From assembly GCA_964529715.1 (NCBI GenBank), contig CAZGXI010000038.1, positions 1-44,217 of the forward strand: a DNA stretch of 44,217 nucleotides, read 5' to 3'. How positions within the stretch are numbered: the stretch's first letter is position 1; each line of letters opens with the position of its first letter. The notes beneath the pieces were generated by a model that saw only the letters and a list, made by a program, of their open reading frames with translations, made no database searches and was not told where the DNA came from. The stretch is from CAZGXI01 sp964529715 (lineage in GTDB: Bacteria; Chloroflexota; Anaerolineae; Aggregatilineales; Ch27). Of the stretch, positions 8,319 through 16,852 are shown one piece after another. A program made the position numbers and the translations under genes.

Positions 8319-11300
8319 ATGCACGTCAAGATCAAGTCACTTCCCTATCTGCTGTTGCTGCTCCTCGCTGCCCTGCTGGCAGCTTGCGGCCCAGACGCCG
8401 CCCTGACTCCCCCTGCGGCAGGTGAAACAGCCATTGTAGACGCACCGTCGGTCCCGATCATCGTCACGCTGCCGCCGCTGCCGTCAGAAACACCGACCGA
8501 CGTGCCGACTCCCGGCAGCCCGGTAGACGTGGCATCCCTCACCAATCCGCCAGACGGCCCGGCAGCAGCCTTGCCCGACCAGCTGGCTGTCGGACAGGGC
8601 AACGCGGCGTCCTCCGGCGGAGAGACGATTCCCCAGGCCGCCGCGCCGGACGACATATCTCAGCTTGCCCAGGGCGGACCGGTCGCGCCGACGATGACCA
8701 ACACCGCCGGCCTGACGGTTACACCCGTCCCAACGCTTGATCCCAATCAGCCGGTCACGGAGTACGGCGCGCAAGTCAACCCCACCTTCGGCCCGCCGGG
8801 CGACCTGCCTTCTGGCCAGGGCGCTCCGACCTCCGGCCAGAGTGACCCGGCGGTGATCGCCGTTGCGGTGGACAGCCCGACCCTGGTTGTGGAAAGCGCG
8901 GGTTGCGCCCCGACAACGGCGCGCGTTACCGCCCAGATGTACGCCAGCGCCGGGGTCTTGACCGCCCAGGTAAACGTCGTTTCTGCTGCTGGCGGGCAGG
9001 AGATTGCCCTGCAGAACCAGGGCGGCAACCTGTGGGCCGCCGAGATCGGGCCGTTTGCCGAACCCGGCCCCGTCACCTACTGGGTCACGCTGCTTGACGC
9101 GCGGGCGCGCACGGCTAACAGCCCCCGTCAGGAATTGACCGTTTCGGCGGCGTGCGCTGCGCCGATGCAGGCCCTGGCCGCGCCGGTCACGGCTGCTGCC
9201 GCCGGGCGCGTGTACTACGTCGCCCCCAACGGTGCAGACGCCAACCCCGGCACGTTGGAACGGCCCTGGCGCACCATCCGTCAGGCCGCCAGGGCGCTTC
9301 AGCCGGGCGACACGGTCTACATCCGTGCCGGGACGTACAATGAGGAAGTGATTCCTGCCAACTCCGGCACGCCCACGCAACCCATCACCTATGCGGCTTA
9401 CGCAGGCGAAAGCCCCATCATCAATGGCGGCAACCGCCGCAGCACCAACCTGACGATCACGGGGCGGAGCTACCTGGTCTTCGACGGGCTGCGTCTCCAG
9501 AACCCGGCTGTGATGTGGGCACAAATCGTCAACAGCGACCACATTACCCTGCGCAACCTGACCTTCACCACCACCGCTTACCCGGCGGGCATGGTACGCG
9601 GGATGCCGGGCCTGCTGCTGCGCTATAGCTCCTACACCCGCGTGCTCAACTCGACCTTTGGTCCCTGGGGGCGCTACGAAGGCGGCGACCAGGAATGCGT
9701 CCAGGTCGAGATTCAGGGCGACCGGAACCGGGGCGGTTACAACCTGTTGGAAGGCAACACCTTCACCAACGCCGGTGAGGGCAATCTGCGTATCAGCGCC
9801 CCGTTCAATGTCGTCCGCAACAATACCTTCGACAACGCCTGGCAGAAGGGCATCTTCGTTGCCTGGACGGTCAACCCGCCGGGCGAACCTGCCGGGACGG
9901 AATGGCCCGCTCTGCGCAACCTGATCGAGGGCAACACCTTCCTGCGGTCGGGGGTGTCGCAACAGCAGTTGGGCGGCGTGGCCTACCAGGAGGCTGGCGT
10001 CAGTACGATCTTCCGCTATAACGTCATCCATGACGCCGCCTATGCTGGGGTGTTCATCCAGGTCTGGGGCGACGAGGCCCTGCGCAGCCGCCAGAACCAC
10101 TGGTACAACAACACCATCGTCAATAACGGCCAGGCCCGCCTCACCTGGGGCGGTAGCGGCGTGGAAATCACCAATTGGGGCCTCGGCCTGGAACTGCGCT
10201 CCAACGTCTTCAAGAACAACATCGTATGGGGCAACCAGGTGGGCGCGGGTGGCAATCCGCACCAGTTCTCGATGGACATCAGCGGCAGCGGCAACGCCCC
10301 GCCGCTGGCCAGCTTCATCGTGGCAGGCAACCTGTTCGATAACCCGCGCGCTTCGGCCTGCACCCGCAACTTGCGCTCCGGCAACGGCTATGGTGAGTGC
10401 CCGATCTACGTCAACGGCATCGCCGACGCTGATGCGGCCTGGTTCAATACCCGCTACCCGGCGAATTTCTGGGGCAACATCGAGGGCAACCCGAACTTTG
10501 TGGCTTACGGCAGCTATGACCTGCGCCTGAACGCCGGGTCGCCCGCCATCGACCGGGGCGTGGACCTGACCTACACGGTCGGCGCCGGCTCCGGGGCGGT
10601 GATCACGGTCGAAGACGCCGGGTACTTCCACGATGGCTACGGCGGCCTGGTCGCGCCGGATACGATCCGCGTCGGCGAGGAAACCGTGACCGTCGTGGCG
10701 GTTAACTACGACACGAACCAGATCACGGTGGACCGCGCGATCTCATGGAGCAACCGCACGCGCGTGAACCTGCCCTATAACGGCAACGCTCCCGACATCG
10801 GCGCGTTTGAAAGCGCCGGCGCGGGCAGCGTGCCCACCGCGACGGCAACGGTCGCGCCCTCTGCCACCCAGACGCCGACCGCGCGTCCATCGAGCACCCC
10901 GACGGTGCGTCCGTCGAACACGCCGACCGCCACACCAACGCGCACACCGTCGCCTATCCCATCGAACACGCCCACGCTCAACCCGTCCGCAACAGTGCGC
11001 CCGTCGAACACGCCGACCGCCACGCCGACGCGCACACCGTCGCCCGTCCCATCGAACACGCCCACACCGACCGTGCGTCCGTCGAACACGCCGACCGCCA
11101 CGCCGACGCGCACACCGTCGCCCGTCCCGCCCACACCGACGCCGGTCAGCGGCGGACGCACCTTCTACGTCGCGCCGAACGGCTCGGACTCCTACCCCGG
11201 CACCGAGCAGCAGCCCTGGCGCACCCTGGCGAAGGCTGCCAGTATGCTTCAGCCGGGCGACCGGGTGTACATCCGCGCGGGCACCTACAACGAGTTCATC

Positions 11301-12911
11301 GACCCGGCGCGTTCCGGCACGGCCAGCCAGCCGATCACCTACATGGCCTATCCGGGTGAGCAGCCGATCATCGACGGTGGCAACCAGATCAGGAAGAATA
11401 TCAATCTGGTGGACCGCCGCTACATCGTATTCGACGGGCTGCGCCTGCAACATCCGGCGGGCGAGTGGGTGCATATCGAGAACAGCGATCACATCACCCT
11501 GCAAAACATGGTGTTCACCAACCCGACCTATCCTTCGTCGCTTCAGCGCGACTTCCAGGGTGTGCTGATCCGCTACAGTTCCTACAACCGGGTGCTCAAC
11601 TCGACTTTCGACCACTGGGGCCGCTACCAGAATGGCGACCAGGAAGGCAACCATATCCGCATCATCGGCGACCTGACGCGCGGCATCTACAACCTGATCG
11701 AAGGCAACACCTTCACCTACGGGGCGCAGGGCTGCATTCTCGTCAACGCCTCCTACAACGTCATCCGCAACAACATTTTCAACAATGAGTGGCAGAAGGG
11801 CATCTATGTCGGCTGGTTTGTCAACCCCGGCGACGAACCTCCCGGTACGGAATGGGTCGCCGCGCACAACCTGATCGAGGGTAACCAGTTCATCCGCACC
11901 GGGATGTCGCAGTACCAGCACGGCGGCATGGCCTATGAGGAGACATCGGTCGGCTCGATCTTCCGGCGCAACATCATCCACGATATGGCCTACGCCGGGA
12001 TGCAGATCACCGTCTTCGGCGATCACGCCCAGTTCGATCACCACAACCGCTGGTACAACAACACCATCGTCTACAACGGCCAGGCGCGCGCCAACTACGG
12101 TGGCGTCGCCATCGAGATGAGCAACTGGGGCATGGGGCTGGAGTTCCACCACAATGTCTTCAAGAACAACATCGCGTGGGGCAACCTGGCCAATGCCAGC
12201 AATCACCCCTTCCAGCTCTCTATCGACGTATCCGGCAGCAGCAACGCCCCGCCGCTGGCCGGGTTCGTGGTGGCGGGCAACCTGTTCGAGAACCCCCGCG
12301 CCAACAACTGCGCGCAGAACCTGCGTTACAACAACGGCTACGGCGAGTGCCCGATCTACGTCAACGGCATTGCTGACGGCGACTCGGCCTGGTTCAACAG
12401 CCGTTATGCCAATAACTTCTGGGGCAACGTGGAAGGCAACCCGAACTTCGTGACCTACAATCCCAGTGGCGGCGGCTACGACCTGCGGCTGCGCGCCGGG
12501 TCGCCGGCCATCGACGCGGGCGTGGACCTGACCTACACGGTCGGGGCCGGGTCGGGCAATGTCATCACGGTCGAGGATGCCTGGTACTTCCACGACGGCT
12601 ACGGCGGCATGATCGCGCCAGACAGCCTGCGCGTCGGCAGTGAAACCGTGACCATCGTCTCGATCAACTACACCACCAACCAGATCACGGTGGACCGCGC
12701 CATCTCCTGGGGCGCGCGGACGCCGGTCAACCTGCCGTTCAACGGCAGCAGGCCGGACATCGGCGTGTACGAGAGTGTCAGCGTGGGGATGCTGCCAGAG
12801 GCCCTCCTGCCCGCCACCCTCACGACCGGGCAGGGCGATCCCTTCGGCCTGCCCACCGACTGGCTGAACCTCGGCCAGGTGAACCGGGCGGCAGAGGTTC
12901 CGCAGCAGTAA
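8319..12911 (+). CDS. Lipoprotein with two duplicated right-handed beta-helix modules
   Basis: A 1530-residue protein. The lipoprotein signal has lipobox LAAC with Cys23, so it should be membrane-anchored. After a Pro-rich region and a beta-sandwich-like segment (to about 290) come two homologous modules, about 297-828 and 946-1490. Each opens with VAPNG(A/S)D..PGT....WRT and then VYIRAGTYNE, the start of DUF1565/pectate-lyase-like beta-helices, and continues with NosD-type turns (LEGNTF, VRNNTF, YNNTIV). The linker (829-945) has three copies of RPSNTPTATPTRTPSP. Role inferred as surface polysaccharide binding or cleavage; no catalytic residues can be assigned. The ATG at 8319 is chosen over GTG 8307 because GGAGGG at 8309-8314 precedes it and the signal peptide follows. 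Confidence 0.88.
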   Translation: MHVKIKSLPYLLLLLLAALLAACGPDAALTPPAAGETAIVDAPSVPIIVTLPPLPSETPTDVPTPGSPVDVASLTNPPDGPAAALPDQLAVGQGNAASSGGETIPQAAAPDDISQLAQGGPVAPTMTNTAGLTVTPVPTLDPNQPVTEYGAQVNPTFGPPGDLPSGQGAPTSGQSDPAVIAVAVDSPTLVVESAGCAPTTARVTAQMYASAGVLTAQVNVVSAAGGQEIALQNQGGNLWAAEIGPFAEPGPVTYWVTLLDARARTANSPRQELTVSAACAAPMQALAAPVTAAAAGRVYYVAPNGADANPGTLERPWRTIRQAARALQPGDTVYIRAGTYNEEVIPANSGTPTQPITYAAYAGESPIINGGNRRSTNLTITGRSYLVFDGLRLQNPAVMWAQIVNSDHITLRNLTFTTTAYPAGMVRGMPGLLLRYSSYTRVLNSTFGPWGRYEGGDQECVQVEIQGDRNRGGYNLLEGNTFTNAGEGNLRISAPFNVVRNNTFDNAWQKGIFVAWTVNPPGEPAGTEWPALRNLIEGNTFLRSGVSQQQLGGVAYQEAGVSTIFRYNVIHDAAYAGVFIQVWGDEALRSRQNHWYNNTIVNNGQARLTWGGSGVEITNWGLGLELRSNVFKNNIVWGNQVGAGGNPHQFSMDISGSGNAPPLASFIVAGNLFDNPRASACTRNLRSGNGYGECPIYVNGIADADAAWFNTRYPANFWGNIEGNPNFVAYGSYDLRLNAGSPAIDRGVDLTYTVGAGSGAVITVEDAGYFHDGYGGLVAPDTIRVGEETVTVVAVNYDTNQITVDRAISWSNRTRVNLPYNGNAPDIGAFESAGAGSVPTATATVAPSATQTPTARPSSTPTVRPSNTPTATPTRTPSPIPSNTPTLNPSATVRPSNTPTATPTRTPSPVPSNTPTPTVRPSNTPTATPTRTPSPVPPTPTPVSGGRTFYVAPNGSDSYPGTEQQPWRTLAKAASMLQPGDRVYIRAGTYNEFIDPARSGTASQPITYMAYPGEQPIIDGGNQIRKNINLVDRRYIVFDGLRLQHPAGEWVHIENSDHITLQNMVFTNPTYPSSLQRDFQGVLIRYSSYNRVLNSTFDHWGRYQNGDQEGNHIRIIGDLTRGIYNLIEGNTFTYGAQGCILVNASYNVIRNNIFNNEWQKGIYVGWFVNPGDEPPGTEWVAAHNLIEGNQFIRTGMSQYQHGGMAYEETSVGSIFRRNIIHDMAYAGMQITVFGDHAQFDHHNRWYNNTIVYNGQARANYGGVAIEMSNWGMGLEFHHNVFKNNIAWGNLANASNHPFQLSIDVSGSSNAPPLAGFVVAGNLFENPRANNCAQNLRYNNGYGECPIYVNGIADGDSAWFNSRYANNFWGNVEGNPNFVTYNPSGGGYDLRLRAGSPAIDAGVDLTYTVGAGSGNVITVEDAWYFHDGYGGMIAPDSLRVGSETVTIVSINYTTNQITVDRAISWGARTPVNLPFNGSRPDIGVYESVSVGMLPEALLPATLTTGQGDPFGLPTDWLNLGQVNRAAEVPQQ

Positions 12912-12935
12912 CTGCCATTCTGACCTTCAACACGC

Positions 12936-12961
12936 TGGGGGCGGTTCACAGACCGCCCCCA
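12936..12961 (+). terminator. Hairpin after the beta-helix lipoprotein gene
   Basis: A perfect 10-bp stem, TGGGGGCGGT / ACCGCCCCCA, with a 6-base loop, 25 bases after the stop codon. Only a weak T-rich stretch follows. It lies between convergent genes, so it could also serve the ABC permease gene from the other side. Confidence 0.6.
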
Positions 12962-13044
12962 CGCATTTCTCGCTTTGGTGTGTTTTGCTCAACTCCGCGC
13001 GGGAAAGTTTAATTTTTAGCGTATCTGGGTGGTTAGCCAGCCGA

Positions 13045-13875
13045 TCACGAACGCCGGGTGCGGACGCGCAGGCTGAAGATCGCCAGCGCGTACATCGCCA
13101 CCGCCAGCAGCAGGCAGGCCGCCACACCGCTCAGCAGGGCTTCGGCGTCCCAGCCGGTATTGAGCAGGCTGCGCATGGCTTCCAGCACGTAGGTGATCGG
13201 GTTGAACTGGGCCGCCGTTTTCAGCCAACCGTCCAGCAGCGCCAGCGGTACGAAACTGGCCGTCAGAAAGGTGAACGGGAAAAAGATGAAACTGGCGCCC
13301 TGTGTGGCGGCGGCGCTGCCGCTGCCCAGAGCCGCCGAGACGGTGAACCCGGCAAAGCCCGTGCCGAGCAGCACCGCCAGCCCGATCACGGCCAACAGGC
13401 CGGGCAGGCCGGTTGCCGACTCCAGACCCATCAGCAGGGCGACGGTGATGACAATGCTGGCCTGCAGGCCCAGGATCACCGCACCTGCGATGATCGGCCC
13501 CAGCAGCAGCGCGGCCCGGCTGATCGGCGTCAGCAGCAGTTTGTTAAAGTAGCCGCTGGAGACGTCACGCACCAGGTTTTGCGCGGCGATGCCCGCCCCG
13601 GACAGCGACGAACTGACGATGGACAGCGGCAGGATGAATCCCAGGTAGCTGCTGCCGCTTAGCCCCGGCAGGAAGTTTGCCGCTCCGCCCAGGGTCGAGC
13701 GGTAGATTACCAGGAAAAAGATGCTGATGGCGATGGGGGGCAACAGGGCTTCCGGCGTACGGAAAATCGTCACCAGATTGCGCCAGGTGATGAGGCCGAT
13801 TTGTATCAGCAGCGGCAATCCCCGCGCCCCGGCCTGTGTTGCTCCCGCCTTTACTGTGTCTGTTGCGATAGCCAC
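13045..13875 (-). CDS. ABC-2 type exporter permease (DrrB-like)
   Basis: A 276-residue membrane protein with about six predicted helices and a long ABC-2 (type V exporter) architecture. A cytoplasmic N-terminal segment ends in LITWRNLVTIFRTPEALLPP, followed by helices around 45-60, 75-95, 122-150, 160-185, 195-215 and 245-268. The NFLPGLSGSSYLGFILP segment matches DrrB-type permeases. It is the last gene of a three-gene leftward operon, 43 bp after its ATPase partner. It should form the transmembrane dimer of an exporter for a hydrophobic compound (drug, pigment or lipid); the substrate cannot be read from sequence. Confidence 0.9.
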   Translation of the reverse strand: MAIATDTVKAGATQAGARGLPLLIQIGLITWRNLVTIFRTPEALLPPIAISIFFLVIYRSTLGGAANFLPGLSGSSYLGFILPLSIVSSSLSGAGIAAQNLVRDVSSGYFNKLLLTPISRAALLLGPIIAGAVILGLQASIVITVALLMGLESATGLPGLLAVIGLAVLLGTGFAGFTVSAALGSGSAAATQGASFIFFPFTFLTASFVPLALLDGWLKTAAQFNPITYVLEAMRSLLNTGWDAEALLSGVAACLLLAVAMYALAIFSLRVRTRRS

Positions 13876-13918
13876 AATGTTTTCTCCTTAAAAGATACCC
13901 CGTCGGCTGCGACCATGA

Positions 13919-14890
13919 TCAGGCAGCCTGGGCTTCCTCGGTCGTCTGCGCCTGGAAGCGCTGGCCCGTTACAGCCAGGAAAACGTCGTCCAGCGTGGGC
14001 TGGGTGATCGTGAGCGAAATGGGGTCCAGCGCGGCCCCTTGCAGCCGCCCGACGATGCCGGGCAGCGCCTCTGCCGCCCGGCTCATGTACAGCCGCAACA
14101 CCTTGCGGTCGGTCTGGATACGGTCGCCCATACCATCCAGGACAGCGCGGGCCTGCGTCACGGCGGTTTCGTCCCGGAACGTGATGTTGATCGACTCCGA
14201 GCTTAGCTGGGCTTTGAGTGCCGTTGGTGTGCCTTCTGCCGCGATCTTGCCCCGGTCGATGATGGCGATACGGTCGGCCAGCACGTCAGCTTCCTCAAGA
14301 TATTGGGTGGTCAGGAAGATGGTCATGCCGAGTTTCTTGTTGAGCCGACGCACTTCTTCCCACACGTCCCGGCGGCTGGCCGGGTCCAGACCGGTCGTCG
14401 GCTCGTCCAGAAACAGGATTTCCGGCTCGTGGACCAGGGCCAGTGCCAGGTCCAGGCGGCGGCGCATCCCGCCGCTGTACTTACCCACGCGGCGTTCCGT
14501 GGCGTCCGCCAGCCGGACGAGGTCCAGCAGTTCGCTGGCGCGCGCCCGCGCGGCTTTGTGACTTGCGCCGAACAAGCGCCCCTGGAGCGTAAGCAGTTCC
14601 ATCGACTTCATCAGCGGGTCCAGGCCGATGTCTTGCAGGGCCACGCCCGCGATGCGCCGCACGTCTTCCGCCTCGCTCACGACGTCGTAACCGCCCACGC
14701 TGGCCGTGCCTGCCGTCGGCAGGGAAAGGGTGGTCAGGATGGAGATCGTGGTGCTCTTGCCTGCGCCGTTCGGCCCCAGAAAGCCGAAGATCTCCCCGGC
14801 CCCTACCTTAAACGAGACATTATCCACGGCGACCACGCTGCCGTTAAACCGTTTGACCAGGTTCTCGACGATGACTTCACGGGTTGACAT
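13919..14890 (-). CDS. ABC transporter ATP-binding protein (DrrA-like)
   Basis: A 323-residue ATPase with Walker A GPNGAGKS, signature YSGGMRRRLD and Walker B ILFLDEPTTGLD. The switch position reads TTQYLEEAD, with Gln where most ABC proteins have His; this is usual in the DrrA/daunorubicin-resistance group, which supports the subfamily call. The C-terminal extension with TQPTLDDVFLAVTG is also typical of it. The start at 14890 is chosen because AAGGA sits 7 bases upstream; the ATG six bases earlier is too close to it. It energises the permease encoded just downstream and follows the TspO-like gene by 71 bp. Confidence 0.93.
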   Translation of the reverse strand: MSTREVIVENLVKRFNGSVVAVDNVSFKVGAGEIFGFLGPNGAGKSTTISILTTLSLPTAGTASVGGYDVVSEAEDVRRIAGVALQDIGLDPLMKSMELLTLQGRLFGASHKAARARASELLDLVRLADATERRVGKYSGGMRRRLDLALALVHEPEILFLDEPTTGLDPASRRDVWEEVRRLNKKLGMTIFLTTQYLEEADVLADRIAIIDRGKIAAEGTPTALKAQLSSESINITFRDETAVTQARAVLDGMGDRIQTDRKVLRLYMSRAAEALPGIVGRLQGAALDPISLTITQPTLDDVFLAVTGQRFQAQTTEEAQAA

Positions 14891-14961
14891 AAGCATTTCC
14901 TTCAGTTCTCTTTTCCGATTTTGTAAGTTCGTTCGTCCGGCTGCGGATGTGCCCCGGAGAC

Positions 14962-15759
14962 TCAAGCGCGCGCGGCCCCACCCAGGCGGGCGGGTTGTCC
15001 GGGATTCCGGTTTCGCCACAGGCTCAGGATCAGCACGGCCAGGATCACCGCGCTCATCGCTACTGCCGCGCCCCACACCAGCACCGTGTCGCTCTGCTTG
15101 ATCACGATGCCCACGAAGGCCCACAGGATGGTCAGGGCGTAGGCGACGTTGCCGCGCCCCCGGTAAATCACCAGCGAAGCGATCAGCGCGCCCGCTACCA
15201 GCATGATGGCCGCCCAGACTGCGCCATCGATCCCGAACAGGCGCTCGTACCCCGCCGCATACAGGGACTGAGCGATGTTGGCGATGGTCGCCACCGTGAT
15301 CCAGCCCAGGTAGATGCTGAATGGAATCTGCATGGTCCACTGCACCGCGCGAGAAACGCCCGGCTTGCCCACGTCCAGCCGCAGGTAGATGGCAATCAGC
15401 AGGCCTAGCAGGACGAGCATCACCGGTACACTGGCAAGGAACTGCTCCGTCTGGAAGAGCGCCAGCCAGCCCGCGTTGGCGACGCTGCTCAGCACGAACA
15501 GCCAGCCGATCTTGCTGGCGTAAGGGTTATTCCGCTGGGCAGGCAGGGCCTGGTACACGACGAACGCGGCCAGCCCCAGGTAGATGACGCCCCAGATGGA
15601 AAAGGTCAGGTTGGCGGGCACGAAGTAAACGGCGTAGCTGTTGCTGATCTCGGCGGTGGGCCGCCCGCCCAGTGCGCCGGTCGTCGCCATGCCGTTGAAG
15701 ACCAGAGTCAGGACGAACGCGGCAATCACGACCAACTGCCGCAGGGTGATCTTGTTCAT
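14962..15759 (-). CDS. TspO-like tryptophan-rich sensory membrane protein
   Basis: A 265-residue, highly hydrophobic protein with about seven or eight predicted helices. NLTFSIWGVIYLGLAAFVVYQ and the following W- and Y-rich helices resemble proteins annotated as TspO/MBR-like tryptophan-rich sensory proteins, but it is longer than classical five-helix TspO (about 160 residues). Classical TspO binds tetrapyrroles and acts in stress or light responses; whether this longer relative does is unknown. The start (MNKITLRQ) has AAGGG 8 bases upstream. It is first in an operon with a DrrA/DrrB-type exporter, under a promoter that contains a perfect operator dyad. Confidence 0.7.
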   Translation of the reverse strand: MNKITLRQLVVIAAFVLTLVFNGMATTGALGGRPTAEISNSYAVYFVPANLTFSIWGVIYLGLAAFVVYQALPAQRNNPYASKIGWLFVLSSVANAGWLALFQTEQFLASVPVMLVLLGLLIAIYLRLDVGKPGVSRAVQWTMQIPFSIYLGWITVATIANIAQSLYAAGYERLFGIDGAVWAAIMLVAGALIASLVIYRGRGNVAYALTILWAFVGIVIKQSDTVLVWGAAVAMSAVILAVLILSLWRNRNPGQPARLGGAARA

Positions 15760-15786
15760 GGTTGAAACCCTTCGCTTGTCTATGTT

Positions 15787-15807
15787 TTGTACAATTATAT
15801 TGTACAA
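15787..15807. promoter_or_regulatory. Operator dyad over the TspO-like/ABC promoter
   Basis: Perfect arms TTGTACAAT (15787-15795) and ATTGTACAA (15799-15807) with a 3-base centre. The -10 box of the leftward promoter lies inside the right arm, so a bound repressor would block RNA polymerase. TGTACA cores are also reported for MerR-type CarH/LitR light regulators, though those usually use direct repeats; that link is only a suggestion. Confidence 0.75.
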
Positions 15808-15826
15808 CAAAGGGCCAATTTGTCAA
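15799..15826 (-). promoter_or_regulatory. Promoter of the TspO-like/ABC exporter operon
   Basis: On the minus strand TTGACA (15826-15821) and TACAAT (15804-15799) are separated by 16 bases. The predicted start near 15792 leaves a leader of about 30 bases with a ribosome-binding site. Confidence 0.75.
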
Positions 15827-15832
15827 TGAGTA

Positions 15833-15862
15833 TTGGATGAGTGATTGTCGCCTCGCTACAAT
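15833..15862 (+). promoter_or_regulatory. Candidate promoter of the YaeQ-like gene
   Basis: TTGGAT (15833-15838) and TACAAT (15857-15862), 18 bases apart, 34 bases before the start codon. It is divergent from, and close to, the operator-containing promoter, so both could respond to the same regulator. Confidence 0.45.
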
Positions 15863-15895
15863 TGGGCTTCGAGAGGCAGGAATGCAGAGGGGCGG

Positions 15896-16378
15896 ATGAC
15901 CGACGACCTTTTTCTTCGCCGCAAGTGCACGCTGCGGGCGCACGGCAGGCAGGTGGTGTTCGTCAAAAAGACACAGGAAAGCGCCGAGCACGTGTTGATG
16001 AAAGCCTTCCTGTGGGCGCTTTACCTGCCGGACTACCCCGACCTGACGGTGGAAATCCGCGTGGGTGATCGCTACAAGCCCGATGTGGTTTCACTGGAAG
16101 GGGACGGCAGGCCGCGCTTCTGGGGCGAGGCCGGGCAGGTCGGCGTGCAGAAGATTCATGCCCTGGCGAAGCGTTACCGCGATACCCATTTCGCCATCGC
16201 CCGCTGGGATGCCCCGCTCGAACCGCTGGCGGCCATCGTCGCGGAAGCGGTGGCGGGCCTCCACCGCAGCGCCCCATTCGATTTGCTGCGCTTCCCGCCG
16301 GACAGCGCCGAACGCTTCATCGACGCGGGCGGGTGCATCCACCTCACCCACGCGGACCTCGATTGGCTGCGGAAGTAG
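15896..16378 (+). CDS. YaeQ-like protein with PD-(D/E)XK-type fold (tentative)
   Basis: A 160-residue soluble protein. The central pattern AEHVLMKAFLWALYLP, then YKPDVVSL, then FWGEAGQVGVQKIHALAKRY and FAIAR matches the arrangement in YaeQ proteins, which have a restriction-endonuclease-like fold: a helix, an acidic strand, then E-x-G/Q and a helix with a basic residue. Known YaeQ members are poorly characterised. The start at 15896 follows GAGGGG at 15886-15891; an in-frame ATG at 15845 has no ribosome-binding site and adds a non-conserved leader. Divergent from the TspO-like operon. It could be another small PD-(D/E)XK family. Confidence 0.6.
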   Translation: MTDDLFLRRKCTLRAHGRQVVFVKKTQESAEHVLMKAFLWALYLPDYPDLTVEIRVGDRYKPDVVSLEGDGRPRFWGEAGQVGVQKIHALAKRYRDTHFAIARWDAPLEPLAAIVAEAVAGLHRSAPFDLLRFPPDSAERFIDAGGCIHLTHADLDWLRK

Positions 16379-16852
16379 CGGTCAGCAATCAGCAGACCCA
16401 ATGTACAAGTACAAGGGCCGCCCCGGAGTGAACTCCGGGGCTAAAAAGGACAAGCCCTCCGGGCTGAAGTAGACGTCTTCTACGCTTGAACGTCCATCTC
16501 GCCGACTGAGGCTAAAAAGGACAAGCCCTCCGGGCTGAAGTAGACGTGGGCCAGAGGGCTTATTTTTCTCAGCCAGAAACTCACCTGCACTTGCAGCGCA
16601 GGTGCAAGTGTGAGTCTCCGGCGAGAAAACTTGTACCATTTCACCGGCGATGGTTGCGAGACGAGAGATCGCAACCGCCCGGCAAATTCTGGGCGGGCGG
16701 ACTATTAGGGAAAATTTTGTCGCTGAATGAGGGTACTTTACCGCAAGCCTCGGCAGTACGTCAATAGTTTGGGGGGACAGAGTCCCGGTTTCGTAGTACA
16801 CTCAGAACGTATGTTCAAACTGTCATTGAATGGCGACGAAAGGAAACCAACC
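16379..16852. repeat. Intergenic mosaic of palindromic repeats
   Basis: No gene. It contains CCCCGGAG-TGAA-CTCCGGGG (16421-16440); a 38-base direct repeat beginning GGCTAAAAAGGACAAGCCC at 16439-16476 and 16510-16547; overlapping hairpins around 16582-16610 (CACCTGC/GCAGGTG and CACTTGC/GCAAGTG); and GGTTGCGA/TCGCAACC (16652-16659 and 16669-16676). The segment from 16432 is the reverse complement of part of the 95-bp units at the window start. The last ~100 bases should hold the promoter of the transglutaminase-like gene. Confidence 0.85.

Noticed and set aside
8009..8425. 138-residue plus-strand ORF before the lipoprotein
   Set aside because: Lies across the divergent promoter region and overlaps the lipoprotein signal peptide in another frame; no family features.
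8484..12593. Long antisense frames (715 and 616 residues) opposite the beta-helix gene
   Set aside because: They follow the internal duplication of the real gene, have no ribosome-binding site and no recognisable domain.
16727..16852. N-terminal extension of the transglutaminase-like protein
   Set aside because: Encoded by repeat-derived sequence and without a ribosome-binding site; the ATG at 16853 has one.
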